The notes under the pieces: model-generated | Seen by the model: only the letters and a program-made list of their open reading frames with translations | Database searches by the model: none | Told to the model about the DNA's origin: nothing | Translations under genes and position numbers: made by a program | DNA from: SKVR01 sp037441525 | GTDB lineage: Bacteria > Bacteroidota > Bacteroidia > Bacteroidales > UBA7960 | NCBI GenBank assembly: GCA_037441525.1 | Contig: JBBISA010000002.1 | Location: forward strand, 140,505-204,504 | DNA length: 64,000 bases | Direction of reading: 5' to 3' | Shown here: positions 10,432 to 17,692 of the stretch, piece after piece | Layout: the number at the start of each line of letters is the position of its first letter | How positions within the stretch are numbered: position 1 is the stretch's first letter

Positions 10432-10480
10432 AATGAAAAAAGGATTGCTGAAATATGACAATTAATGCGGGTAAAAATAC

Positions 10481-10505
10481 AAAAAGCCAGCAACTGGTTG
10501 CCGGC
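10481..10505 (-). terminator. Rho-independent terminator after the universal stress protein gene
   Basis: On the minus strand a stem of GCCGGCAAC and GTTGCTGGC (one wobble pair, 2-base loop; arms 10497-10505 and 10486-10494) is followed by TTTTT. It lies between the stop of the stress protein and the start of ligA. Confidence 0.7.
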
Positions 10506-10533
10506 CTGAAAAAAATATTGATGCAATGACAGT

Positions 10534-11385
10534 TTAAAGTCCTCCGATAATTACTTTTAAGTCTTGCGCATTGATGCAAATAACCGGAATTCTTTCGGTG
10601 TTATAAATGACTCTTTCATCGGGCGAACCCCAAAGGCTCCAGGTAATTTTGTCAGGATCAGTGCTTATCATAAGCATATCACCATTTATCTTTTTTGCAA
10701 ATTCAATGCATTGTGCATCAAAGCCACCTTTTGACGTTGCATGATTATCAAAGTGGGGGATATTATGTTTTTCAAGAATTTTCTTTACCTGATTATGATC
10801 AGCCCTCAAACGTTTTTGAATAAATTCATCGGTGTAATTGTCAATGAATAAATAAAATTCACTTTTGAATTGCTGGTAAAGCGATACCGCCCATTTAACT
10901 TTTTGTTTAGAGCCCGGGTCGATATTTAAGGGGAAAACTATTTTTTTAAACTGATTGTTGTCGGCAGGTTTTTGAACAACCACAACAGGAACAGGGCAAC
11001 TTTTAATGAGTTTCAATGCAGCACTACCCGAAATGAATTGCATCCCTTTTTTTCCATGGGTTCCAAAAACGAGAAAGTTAGCTCCCATTTCTTTTGTTAC
11101 CTCAGCAATGGATGTAAATATGCTCCCTTTTCTTGAGGTACAATCAACTTCAATTTTAAATTTTTCCTTAATACCGGCCGCAATGTTCTTCAATTTTACA
11201 TCTATGGACTCAATGGGTTCATTGGTCTTTTTGAGATTATTCAAAGAAGCTTTGTTGATGATGTGCAGGATACAAACTTTGTATTGAAGAATCGAAGCCA
11301 TTTTAGCCGCATTTTCGATAGCAATATCTCCAATGCTGGTAAAATCATAAGCAACCAGAATTACGTTTTTGTTTTCAGTTTCCAT
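10534..11385 (-). CDS. Universal stress protein, tandem UspA domains
   Basis: 283 residues made of two Usp folds. The first (residues about 5-140) opens VILVAYDFTSIGDIAIENA and carries the ATP-binding signature G-x2-G-x9-G-S (GTHGKKGMQFISGSAA). The second (about 147-275) is degenerate and lacks that signature, ending DMLMISTDPDKITWSLWGSPDERVIY. Usp proteins are cytoplasmic and accumulate under starvation, hypoxia or other stress. A specific role cannot be read from sequence. It appears to be a single-gene transcript ended by the hairpin just downstream. Confidence 0.9.
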   Translation of the reverse strand: METENKNVILVAYDFTSIGDIAIENAAKMASILQYKVCILHIINKASLNNLKKTNEPIESIDVKLKNIAAGIKEKFKIEVDCTSRKGSIFTSIAEVTKEMGANFLVFGTHGKKGMQFISGSAALKLIKSCPVPVVVVQKPADNNQFKKIVFPLNIDPGSKQKVKWAVSLYQQFKSEFYLFIDNYTDEFIQKRLRADHNQVKKILEKHNIPHFDNHATSKGGFDAQCIEFAKKINGDMLMISTDPDKITWSLWGSPDERVIYNTERIPVICINAQDLKVIIGGL

Positions 11386-11435
11386 ACCTTGTTTTTTTTG
11401 GGTAGATACGTTGAATTGGTTTTTAGGGTTTCAAT

Positions 11436-12068
11436 TTATGACTTTGAAAATGAGGCAAAATGATTTCCTCCGGCTGTAGCATCGAGCAAATTGAGCAGTT
11501 CTTTAACCTGGGTAAGGTTATGGGCTTTCTTTTCGTCTCGCAAAACTTTGGCCGCCTCAGTGAAAAACTCGTGTTGAATAATAAAGCTTTGTTGTTTTAG
11601 ATACCAATCCTTGAAAGTGATTTTCATGTTGCTGTTTTCACTCCATTCGCGATGAAGGCGAAGGGCGGTAATAAAAAAATCGCCTCTTCCAATATAATCA
11701 AGATCAGCATCGCACAGTATCATGGCAAGCTTATCTTCCGGATTCTGAGGAATTTGTGTCGACATGATCATACGGCAAATGTGGTCTGTTTCATCATTGC
11801 TGTAGCCGTATTCGGGAAGTAACTGCCTGGCAAAATTACAGGCAAGGTCTTCATTGTTATCATATCGCCATAAAAAACCCGTGTCGTGAAAGATAGCAGC
11901 TGTTTGCAACAACATAAGCCGGTTACCTGTTATTCTTTCTAATTCTGCAAGCCGGTCAACAGACTCACAAACATCTATGGTATGCTGGAAATTATGATAG
12001 TAGAGATTTGGCTTTAGTTCCTTTTTTAACTTTTTAAGCACCAAATCTTTTAATCCGCTAAAATTCAT
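11436..12068 (-). CDS. HD-domain phosphohydrolase
   Basis: 210 residues with the metal-binding HD set: His in YYHNFQH near residue 24-28, the HD doublet in AAIFHDTGF near 58-59, and an Asp in LCDADLDYIGRG near 120. These fit small HD hydrolases related to metal-dependent phosphodiesterases. The substrate is not predictable. It lies upstream of the stress protein gene on the same strand, about 50 bases apart, so the two could share a transcript. Confidence 0.85.
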   Translation of the reverse strand: MNFSGLKDLVLKKLKKELKPNLYYHNFQHTIDVCESVDRLAELERITGNRLMLLQTAAIFHDTGFLWRYDNNEDLACNFARQLLPEYGYSNDETDHICRMIMSTQIPQNPEDKLAMILCDADLDYIGRGDFFITALRLHREWSENSNMKITFKDWYLKQQSFIIQHEFFTEAAKVLRDEKKAHNLTQVKELLNLLDATAGGNHFASFSKS

Positions 12069-12212
12069 TTATCTTATCTTGACTTTTTTCGTACGTAAGG
12101 TGAGCAAAGATACTTTACTTTTTAATGCAAAACATGAATTGAATTACCCATTTTATGCATTTAAAGTCGGTAAATCAACACAATATATTTTTTGGTTTAA
12201 AAAATGGAAATT

Positions 12213-12935
12213 TTACTTTAGATTAAACCTATATAATAACGAATAATGTATCATCACCGGGATTCTGCGTTTTGAATGGCCGAAACCAGGTACATAATAA
12301 GGGTCTAACCCTGGATTTGAAGAGCCAAATAGCCTGAATCGTGTTTTGAGGTTCCAACCCAGATAAAGATTTTTAAGAACTTCGGTTTTAAGACCACCAC
12401 TCAATTCTATCCAGTGCAGGTAATACCCGGTATTGTCGAGTGAGCCCGTGGAGTTTCCCCAGTAAGGATTGGTTATGGCAAACTCAGGTGCTTCATGCGA
12501 AAGGTACGAATAGGCATACCTGATGCCTATCAACCCTAAGTCGTTGTTGATGGGCTCTGTTTTTTTTAATAGGTTAAAATCGATACCTGCCCGGGCAAAA
12601 AATCCATTCGCCTTATAGATATATGACTCGCGGTTTGCATTTATGTTAAGAAAGCCCAATTCAGCAATAACAAAATAGTTCTTCCGAACTTCAGAATCAA
12701 TAGAAAATTCAAGCTGCCGAACTTCATTTTCTATAATCTGCCTCGCAAAGGAAGAAACATCAACGCCTATCCTGATAAAAGGATTGGGTAATTGAACCCC
12801 GGAGGTGTCCTTTTTAATAAGTCCCGCACTTCTGAGCGGTCTTCTCAGGGTATCCTGGTTGTTGGGTTGCCCCGATAAAGTGAAACTAATTACCAGTAAT
12901 ATAAGAACTGGGAAAAATCTTAATATGCTCATCAA
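12213..12935 (-). CDS. DUF6048-like exported beta-strand-rich protein
   Basis: 240 residues with a signal peptide (MSILRFFPVLILLVISFTLSG). The body has alternating aromatic strands (YFVIAELGFLNINANRES, FFARAGIDFNLL, LGLIGIRYAYS, LYLGWNLKTRFRLF) and ends with YSLLYRFNLK, consistent with a small outer membrane barrel. In Bacteroidota this type is found directly downstream of a DUF6452 lipoprotein, exactly as here. The 5' end overlaps the upstream gene by 50 bases, so the two are translationally linked. The function is unknown, and the family name is from recall of the neighbourhood and fold. Confidence 0.65.
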   Translation of the reverse strand: MMSILRFFPVLILLVISFTLSGQPNNQDTLRRPLRSAGLIKKDTSGVQLPNPFIRIGVDVSSFARQIIENEVRQLEFSIDSEVRKNYFVIAELGFLNINANRESYIYKANGFFARAGIDFNLLKKTEPINNDLGLIGIRYAYSYLSHEAPEFAITNPYWGNSTGSLDNTGYYLHWIELSGGLKTEVLKNLYLGWNLKTRFRLFGSSNPGLDPYYVPGFGHSKRRIPVMIHYSLLYRFNLK

Positions 12936-13416
12936 GCGAATTGATTATTTGATTGTTATCAATGGCAACTGAATCTATCAAGGATTGGGTGTAACGCACT
13001 TTGTTTAACTGGTAGAAGGTTACGAAACCACAGTCCAAACTTATCAACAGAGGTTTTATGCTGTAATATAACCAAATAGTATCATTATATACTTCTCCGG
13101 GGAATTGAGAACTGCTAAGTTTCAGGACGAAAGCACAACTGTCGGCTGTTGAGTTCAGGGGCAATTCAAACTGCCCAACTCTATTCTGGTTGTTGTAAAT
13201 AATAGAATCGCGGCCAACTCCATAAGCAGTAAATCCCGAAATTGTCAAAGGGTCGGCTTTGCCGGTTGCAGTGCTGAGCCTATAAAACCCAATTCTTACA
13301 GGAACAGTGGCTACATCTTCGCACACCTCTTCGTTAAGACATGAAACCGACACAAACCCCAGACTAACAATCAGGAGCAAACGTAAAACCGGGGCAGAGT
13401 TTAAAAATAATCGCAT
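12886..13416 (-). CDS. DUF6452-like lipoprotein
   Basis: 176 residues. The N-terminus is a lipoprotein signal ending FVSVSC with the acylated Cys at residue 26. The mature part begins NEEVCEDVATVPVRIGFYRL and continues with an immunoglobulin-like strand pattern (DSIIYNNQNRVGQFELPLN, DTIWLYYSIKPLLISLDCGFVTFY). This fits the DUF6452 lipoproteins of Bacteroidota that pair with DUF6048. It probably sits in the outer membrane facing the periplasm. No activity is known. It forms a two-gene unit with the downstream overlapping gene. Confidence 0.65.
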   Translation of the reverse strand: MRLFLNSAPVLRLLLIVSLGFVSVSCLNEEVCEDVATVPVRIGFYRLSTATGKADPLTISGFTAYGVGRDSIIYNNQNRVGQFELPLNSTADSCAFVLKLSSSQFPGEVYNDTIWLYYSIKPLLISLDCGFVTFYQLNKVRYTQSLIDSVAIDNNQIINSLDEHIKIFPSSYITGN

Positions 13417-13489
13417 GTTAAACGAAAATATAAGCAGCAGTTACATCTGTGTAACGGCGGTTCAAAAGTATTCAATTTTGTTGTTTAAC

Positions 13490-14800
13490 TCAGTGAGAAA
13501 AATAGATTTTTGCACCCAGGGAATGTAACTCTTCCAAAGGTCTGCAATCGGGGGCAAAAATATTTCCTAATTGATTTTTCGCAATCGATCCGCAGCCACC
13601 TCCGCACAATAACTGCAGATTGCAGTCCCGGCATTTTTCAATGTGTAGCACATCGCGAAGCTGCCATAGTTCAATTTTGTCTTTTTCAAGTTTAATATCA
13701 GGGTAAAAGGTTCCCAGTTTTTCATCGGGTTTTCCAACAGTGGCAGTACACGAATATATAGTACCTGTATGGTCAAAGGCCCATTCGCTTTTACATGCTG
13801 GGCAGGCATCGAAAATTGGATCGGGTAGTTTTCCATTTTCCGAAAGAAACCGCATGGCTGAGAATGCAGGTTTATGGAATTCAACAATATGCGGATTTGC
13901 CTTAATAAGTCTATACACTTGCTGGTAAAGTTCCAGGCGACTGAGCAACTTGCCTGGGCCGTTCTGGCAATAATGCAGCTCGTAATTACGGCCCAGTTGT
14001 GTCTTAAAACCAGGATTGCGGGTCCAGCCTTTTTCAATGGCGAATTGAGCCAGACAGGGTAAGTTTTCAATATTGTCGCCATCAACCACCATGCGCAGAT
14101 TTACGGGTATTTCAGCATCGAGACACAAGTCAATATTTTTTGCTATACGCTCGAAAGTCGGCATGCCCGATTTTTCACTCCTGCGGCTATTATGGATTTC
14201 GGAAGTACCATCGAGTGTTACCTGCACTTCCCTGATTATTTTTTTATTTAACAGCGGAAGGTATTGGTTCAGGGTAAAACCGTTGGTTACTATTGCCAGT
14301 GTGATATTAAAAGTAGTTGCCTTATTGATAAAGTATTCAATGAGTTCGAAATGTTTTTTCCCGGCTAACAAGGGCTCGCCTCCAAATAATGTAATATAGA
14401 ATTGGCTGCCAGAAAATTGTTCCAGAATAAAATTGAAAAATTTGTCGATAATTTCTGTTGAGAGATGGTTTTTTAGGGAAGGATAATCGCTCTGGTAACA
14501 GTAGGAACAATTGAAATTGCATTGGTATGAAGGAACAAAAAACAATTGGATTTCTTCCTTGTCGCGATTTTCCAGGAAATCGATATACCGCAGGCGATAG
14601 TTTAATTCTTCTGTTGAGGGGTCGGTCACATATCCTTTTTTAAAAAATTCTGAAGGATAACCGCCCCGGCTATCCTTCAGAATTTTGTATTCATGCCCTG
14701 AAATAAAATCGGCATTACCAGATAGTATGTTTACTATGAGATATTCTTTATCAGGTTCAATCTCAGAAATTATATTATGCCTTGATGGAAAGGGGTTCAT
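13490..14800 (-). CDS. Radical SAM/SPASM peptide maturase
   Basis: 436 residues. An N-terminal region (about 1-80, including EYLIVNILSG) resembles the peptide-recognition part of RiPP maturases. The radical SAM core carries CNFNCSYC (Cys94, Cys98, Cys101) binding the 4Fe-4S cluster, GGEP at 140-143 and LDGT at 196-199. The C-terminal SPASM domain is complete: Cys336, Gly346-x4-Cys351, Cys390-x2-Cys393-x5-Cys399-x3-Cys403 and Cys419, enough for two auxiliary clusters. Enzymes of this layout install thioether or carbon-carbon crosslinks in ribosomal peptides or oxidise sulfatase Cys/Ser. No sulfatase is in the window, and a small Cys-rich reading frame lies 37 bases upstream in the same direction, favouring a peptide substrate. 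Confidence 0.9.
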   Translation of the reverse strand: MNPFPSRHNIISEIEPDKEYLIVNILSGNADFISGHEYKILKDSRGGYPSEFFKKGYVTDPSTEELNYRLRYIDFLENRDKEEIQLFFVPSYQCNFNCSYCYQSDYPSLKNHLSTEIIDKFFNFILEQFSGSQFYITLFGGEPLLAGKKHFELIEYFINKATTFNITLAIVTNGFTLNQYLPLLNKKIIREVQVTLDGTSEIHNSRRSEKSGMPTFERIAKNIDLCLDAEIPVNLRMVVDGDNIENLPCLAQFAIEKGWTRNPGFKTQLGRNYELHYCQNGPGKLLSRLELYQQVYRLIKANPHIVEFHKPAFSAMRFLSENGKLPDPIFDACPACKSEWAFDHTGTIYSCTATVGKPDEKLGTFYPDIKLEKDKIELWQLRDVLHIEKCRDCNLQLLCGGGCGSIAKNQLGNIFAPDCRPLEELHSLGAKIYFSH

Positions 14801-14837
14801 AGCAAACTATGAGGTAATCGCTATTAAAATTGTAATC

Positions 14838-14942
14838 TTAGTCGTGGCAACCCACTTGATTTTTCGACAGTTTTGCACAGCATTGTGCTTGTTTTTTTTC
14901 AGTTGTTTGCTGATGGGCAGTCTTTTTTACCAGTGTTTTCAT
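14838..14942 (-). CDS. Candidate Cys-rich RiPP precursor peptide (34 aa)
   Basis: A 34-codon frame from ATG 14942 to TAA 14838. The N-terminal part (MKTLVKKTAHQQTTEKKQ) is basic and polar, like a leader. The C-terminal part is AQCCAKLSKNQVGCHD, with Cys21, Cys22 and Cys32. The gene ends 37 bases before the ATG of the radical SAM/SPASM maturase on the same strand, and a TATCTTTG promoter word lies about 25 bases upstream of its ATG. Precursor genes of this size next to SPASM enzymes are the standard layout for sactipeptides and related RiPPs. It is far shorter than most gene callers accept. That it is translated and is the substrate is inference. Confidence 0.6.
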   Translation of the reverse strand: MKTLVKKTAHQQTTEKKQAQCCAKLSKNQVGCHD

Positions 14943-14967
14943 AGGACAGGAATTTAAAGTATTAGCA

Positions 14968-14975
14968 CAAAGATA
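14968..14975 (-). promoter_or_regulatory. Bacteroidota -7 element ahead of the peptide/maturase pair
   Basis: The minus strand reads TATCTTTG, a perfect match to TAnnTTTG. Initiation about 7 bases on would leave a leader of roughly 18 bases before the peptide ATG at 14942. No convincing -33 TTTG is visible, so the call rests on the -7 word and its position. Confidence 0.5.
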
Positions 14976-15022
14976 TCGAAATATATAGAAGCATGATTGA
15001 ATATTTCATTGATATTGCTCAA

Positions 15023-15658
15023 TCAGAGTTTCCGGCCTTTAATGGTAAAACTGCAAACCTTAATTTTACCTTTTTCGTAGGGGATTGACTCTTCAATAAA
15101 CTCAACCATCGAAAAACCAGCATTTTTAATGTTAGCAATATACTCTTCCTTTGTAACGGCCCCTGCCCAACATTCGGCAACACTTGCCGGATCGTTGCGA
15201 AACTTATCGGGCACCGGTTCAAGGGCATAAATATCACTTACCACAAAGTGCCCACCCGGCTTTAGTAGCCTTGATATTTCGCGCCAAACGGCTGCCTGGT
15301 CCAGGCTGTGATTGATGGTGCAGTTAGATAGAATAAAATCCATAGTTTCATTTTCGAGGGCTATGTTTTCCAATTCTGATTTAACAAATGCAACATTAGT
15401 TTGGCCTAATTTCCGGGCATTTTCGCGGGCAGTTTCAATCATAGCCTCCGAAACATCAATGCCGTAAGCAAACCCTGATGATGTTGCTATTGTTGCCATT
15501 TTAAGCACATCGAATCCTTTGCCCGAACCCAGGTCGGCGCAGACATATCCGGGCTTAATATCGGCGTAGTTGATTGCACCCCCGCACGAAAGGCAACATT
15601 GTTGCCCTGACAACTCATCGTAACGAAGTGAAATGGCCTTGGTAAACTCTTTTTCCAT
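15023..15658 (-). CDS. ArsM-like SAM-dependent methyltransferase
   Basis: 211 residues. An N-terminal Cys cluster (QQCCLSCGG, about residues 20-28) precedes motif I, which reads CADLGSGKGFD. The later order YGIDVSEAMIETARENA, DFILSNCTINH and LLKPGGHFVVSDI matches arsenite methyltransferase and UbiE-type enzymes. Classical ArsM needs conserved Cys for As(III). The cysteines here are N-terminal plus Cys in SNCTINH and AECWAGAV, so arsenic methylation is plausible but unproven. It lies 80 bases upstream of the peptide gene and has its own promoter word. It could modify the peptide, or be unrelated. Confidence 0.75.
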   Translation of the reverse strand: MEKEFTKAISLRYDELSGQQCCLSCGGAINYADIKPGYVCADLGSGKGFDVLKMATIATSSGFAYGIDVSEAMIETARENARKLGQTNVAFVKSELENIALENETMDFILSNCTINHSLDQAAVWREISRLLKPGGHFVVSDIYALEPVPDKFRNDPASVAECWAGAVTKEEYIANIKNAGFSMVEFIEESIPYEKGKIKVCSFTIKGRKL

Positions 15659-15690
15659 AACATTGGATTTGGAAAGTTGATAAAGTGGTA

Positions 15691-15723
15691 CAAAGTTAGT
15701 CTAATAGCGGAAAAATTTACCAA
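15691..15723 (-). promoter_or_regulatory. Bacteroidota promoter of the ArsM-like methyltransferase gene
   Basis: The minus strand has TTG at 15721-15723, a 22-base spacer, and TAACTTTG at 15691-15698 (TAnnTTTG). The start codon at 15658 follows at a plausible distance. Confidence 0.5.
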
Positions 15724-15891
15724 TGCAGTTTCTTTAAGGATTGTTTTCAATCCATTGGTGGGAAGTTAAAAAAGACCAAACTTAAAAGTGTGTTTAAACC
15801 TTGTAGAAATGTTGCTGTTTTAAAGATGCTGGTAAATTTATTAATTAAAAATCAATTAGTTGTTGTATCCATCTGCTCTAATAGAACTTCA

Positions 15892-16392
15892 ATGCGCAAT
15901 CTGACGAAATTATTTATCATTCTTCTGTTTACTTTAATTGTCACATCAACAGGTGTTTGGGCAGAAAAAAGGCCCGATATACAAATCTATAATTTCGATC
16001 AGTTTAGTCATTGGCTCAATCGCGATTCCGACTCAATATTCGTGATAAACTTCTGGGCTACATGGTGTGCCCCCTGTGTAAGAGAGATACCCGATTTTGA
16101 GAAGCTGAATGAAAAGTATGCATCCGACAAGGTTAAAGTTCTTCTGGTCAGTCTTGATTTCCCCACTCAGTTAGAAAGCCGTGTAATTCCTTTTATTGAA
16201 AGGATGAATATGAAATCGCATGTTGTATTGTTAAACGATACCAATGCCAATCGTTGGATACCTCTTGTAAGCGAAAGCTGGAGCGGTGCTATCCCTGCCA
16301 CTCTTATTTACGGGCGTGGATTCACCAGGTTTTATGAAAAAGAGCTTAAATACGAAGAACTCGAAAAAATTATTGTGCCCTTTTTAAATTGA
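15892..16392 (+). CDS. TlpA-like thioredoxin-fold protein
   Basis: 166 residues from ATG 15892, giving an N-terminal signal (MRNLTKLFIILLFTLIVTSTGVWA). The frame is open from 15790, but that extension does not look like protein. The active site is WATWCAPCVREIPDF, a Cys-x2-Cys redox pair like TlpA/ResA-type reductases. LKYEELEKIIVPFL closes the fold. It is probably a periplasmic thiol-disulfide reductase in cytochrome or lipoprotein maturation or redox repair. It precedes another thioredoxin-fold gene by 34 bases, so the two form a likely operon. Confidence 0.85.
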   Translation: MRNLTKLFIILLFTLIVTSTGVWAEKRPDIQIYNFDQFSHWLNRDSDSIFVINFWATWCAPCVREIPDFEKLNEKYASDKVKVLLVSLDFPTQLESRVIPFIERMNMKSHVVLLNDTNANRWIPLVSESWSGAIPATLIYGRGFTRFYEKELKYEELEKIIVPFLN

Positions 16393-16426
16393 TTCTATTT
16401 ATAATTATAAACCTAAATCCTAAACT

Positions 16427-17023
16427 ATGAAAAAGATCCTTTTCTCAATTCTTGCAATTTGTATGGTAACAGTAGCTGTTGCCCAGGGCTATAAAATCGG
16501 TGATAAAGTAACTGACTTCCGCTTAAAAAACATCGACGGCAAATTTATATCGATGGCCGACTATCCTAATGCCAAAGGATTTATAGTCATTTTTTCCTGT
16601 AATCATTGCCCCTATGTAGTTGCTTACGAAGATCGTATGATTAAATTGCATAACGAATTTGCTCCCAAAGGATTTCCTGTTATTGCAATCAATTCAAACG
16701 ATTCAGTTATTCAGCCTCAGGACTCATGGTCGAATATGAAGGTAAGGGCCAGGGAAAAGAGCTTCCCGTTTCCCTATCTGCTCGATGCCGACCAGACTGT
16801 TTATCCGCGTTTCGGAGCTACCCGCACTCCTCACGTTTTCCTTCTCAGACGTGACCGGGCCGACCTACGGGTTGCCTACATTGGTGCTATTGATGACAAT
16901 CACCAGGACGCTTCAAAAGTTGAGAATAAGTATGTTGCCAATGCTATTAATGCGGTAATGAGAGGTGAAAACCCCAGTCCTGATACTACCCGTGCTATTG
17001 GGTGTACTATTAAAGCGAAATAA
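16427..17023 (+). CDS. Exported peroxiredoxin/thioredoxin-like protein with CxxC
   Basis: 198 residues with a signal peptide (MKKILFSILAICMVTVAVAQ). A redoxin fold follows: IGDKVTDFRLKNIDGKFISM, then GFIVIFSCNHCPYVVAYEDR with Cys-x2-Cys, and TRTPHVFLLRRD with the cis-Pro. This is the AhpC/TSA-like subfamily with SCNHCPYV, often called thioredoxin family protein. It should act on disulfides in the periplasm. It lies directly downstream of the TlpA-like gene. A bidirectional hairpin follows it. Confidence 0.85.
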   Translation: MKKILFSILAICMVTVAVAQGYKIGDKVTDFRLKNIDGKFISMADYPNAKGFIVIFSCNHCPYVVAYEDRMIKLHNEFAPKGFPVIAINSNDSVIQPQDSWSNMKVRAREKSFPFPYLLDADQTVYPRFGATRTPHVFLLRRDRADLRVAYIGAIDDNHQDASKVENKYVANAINAVMRGENPSPDTTRAIGCTIKAK

Positions 17024-17127
17024 TTTTTTTGTTTAAGTGAACAAAACAATACTTAAACAGCTTATAGTATTGAGTAGATTAATACTTTGTTTTGGTGAAT
17101 AATTTGTTGTATTGGTGTTTTATTGTG

Positions 17128-17157
17128 AAAAAGCCGGGTTTGCGCCTGGCTTTTTTT
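17128..17157. terminator. Bidirectional terminator between convergent genes
   Basis: AGCCGGG (17132-17138), a six-base loop and CCTGGCT (17145-17151) form a 7-bp stem with one wobble. It is preceded by AAAAA and followed by TTTTTTT, so it can stop transcription from both sides. It separates the thioredoxin-like gene (+) from the ferritin-like gene (-). Confidence 0.75.
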
Positions 17158-17611
17158 AATTCTCTCTCATGACAAACTCATCGTATTCCAGTTCAAATCG
17201 CAACTTGTGTTTCGATTCTTCCTGGGCAAGATTGAGAAATACGGCCTTGATGTCTTTATTTGTAGTGCGGTCGGCCAGATTGGTGTATAGTCTGAATGCT
17301 GCTTTTTCCTTTTTCATGGCCAGTACCAGTGCATCGGCATAATCCATGTCGGGCGAGGGTTTCACATTCACCACGTAATCTGATATCTGCAGGTCCTGCA
17401 CTTTTTCGTTTGACAGGTCAAAAAGGCGTTCATCCTTAATTTTTTGAAGCCGTGCCTTGTGGCTAATTTCTTCCTGAGCAAATTCCAGGAATGTATCGCG
17501 CATTTGCTGGTTTTTCATGGTGGTAGCCAGCTGGTTGTAAAAATCAACTGCTTCCTGCTCGGCTTTCATTGCAAAATCGAGCACCTCATCGATAGACTGA
17601 AATTTCTTCAT
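17156..17611 (-). CDS. Rubrerythrin-like ferritin-family diiron protein
   Basis: 151 residues with the repeated helical pattern of an erythrin/ferritin-like fold. Metal ligands are seen as Glu in KAEQEAVDFYNQLA and ExxH in AQEEISHKARLQ. The second half has KKEKAAFRLYTNLA and AQEESKHKLRFELEYDEF. There is no C-terminal rubredoxin domain, so this is the short form. Such proteins handle peroxide or iron in anaerobes. It is probably cytoplasmic and a single gene. Confidence 0.85.
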   Translation of the reverse strand: MKKFQSIDEVLDFAMKAEQEAVDFYNQLATTMKNQQMRDTFLEFAQEEISHKARLQKIKDERLFDLSNEKVQDLQISDYVVNVKPSPDMDYADALVLAMKKEKAAFRLYTNLADRTTNKDIKAVFLNLAQEESKHKLRFELEYDEFVMREN

Positions 17612-17692
17612 AGCTTATTGTTTTTTTGTTGTTTTCATGATATTGATATCAATGGGCGAAATCGTAAATAGAATAACCAGACACTGTAAGTT

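Noticed and set aside
13307..13528. Frame of 73 codons on the + strand across the start of the DUF6452 gene
   Set aside because: It is an antisense shadow of the lipoprotein gene with no supporting motif.
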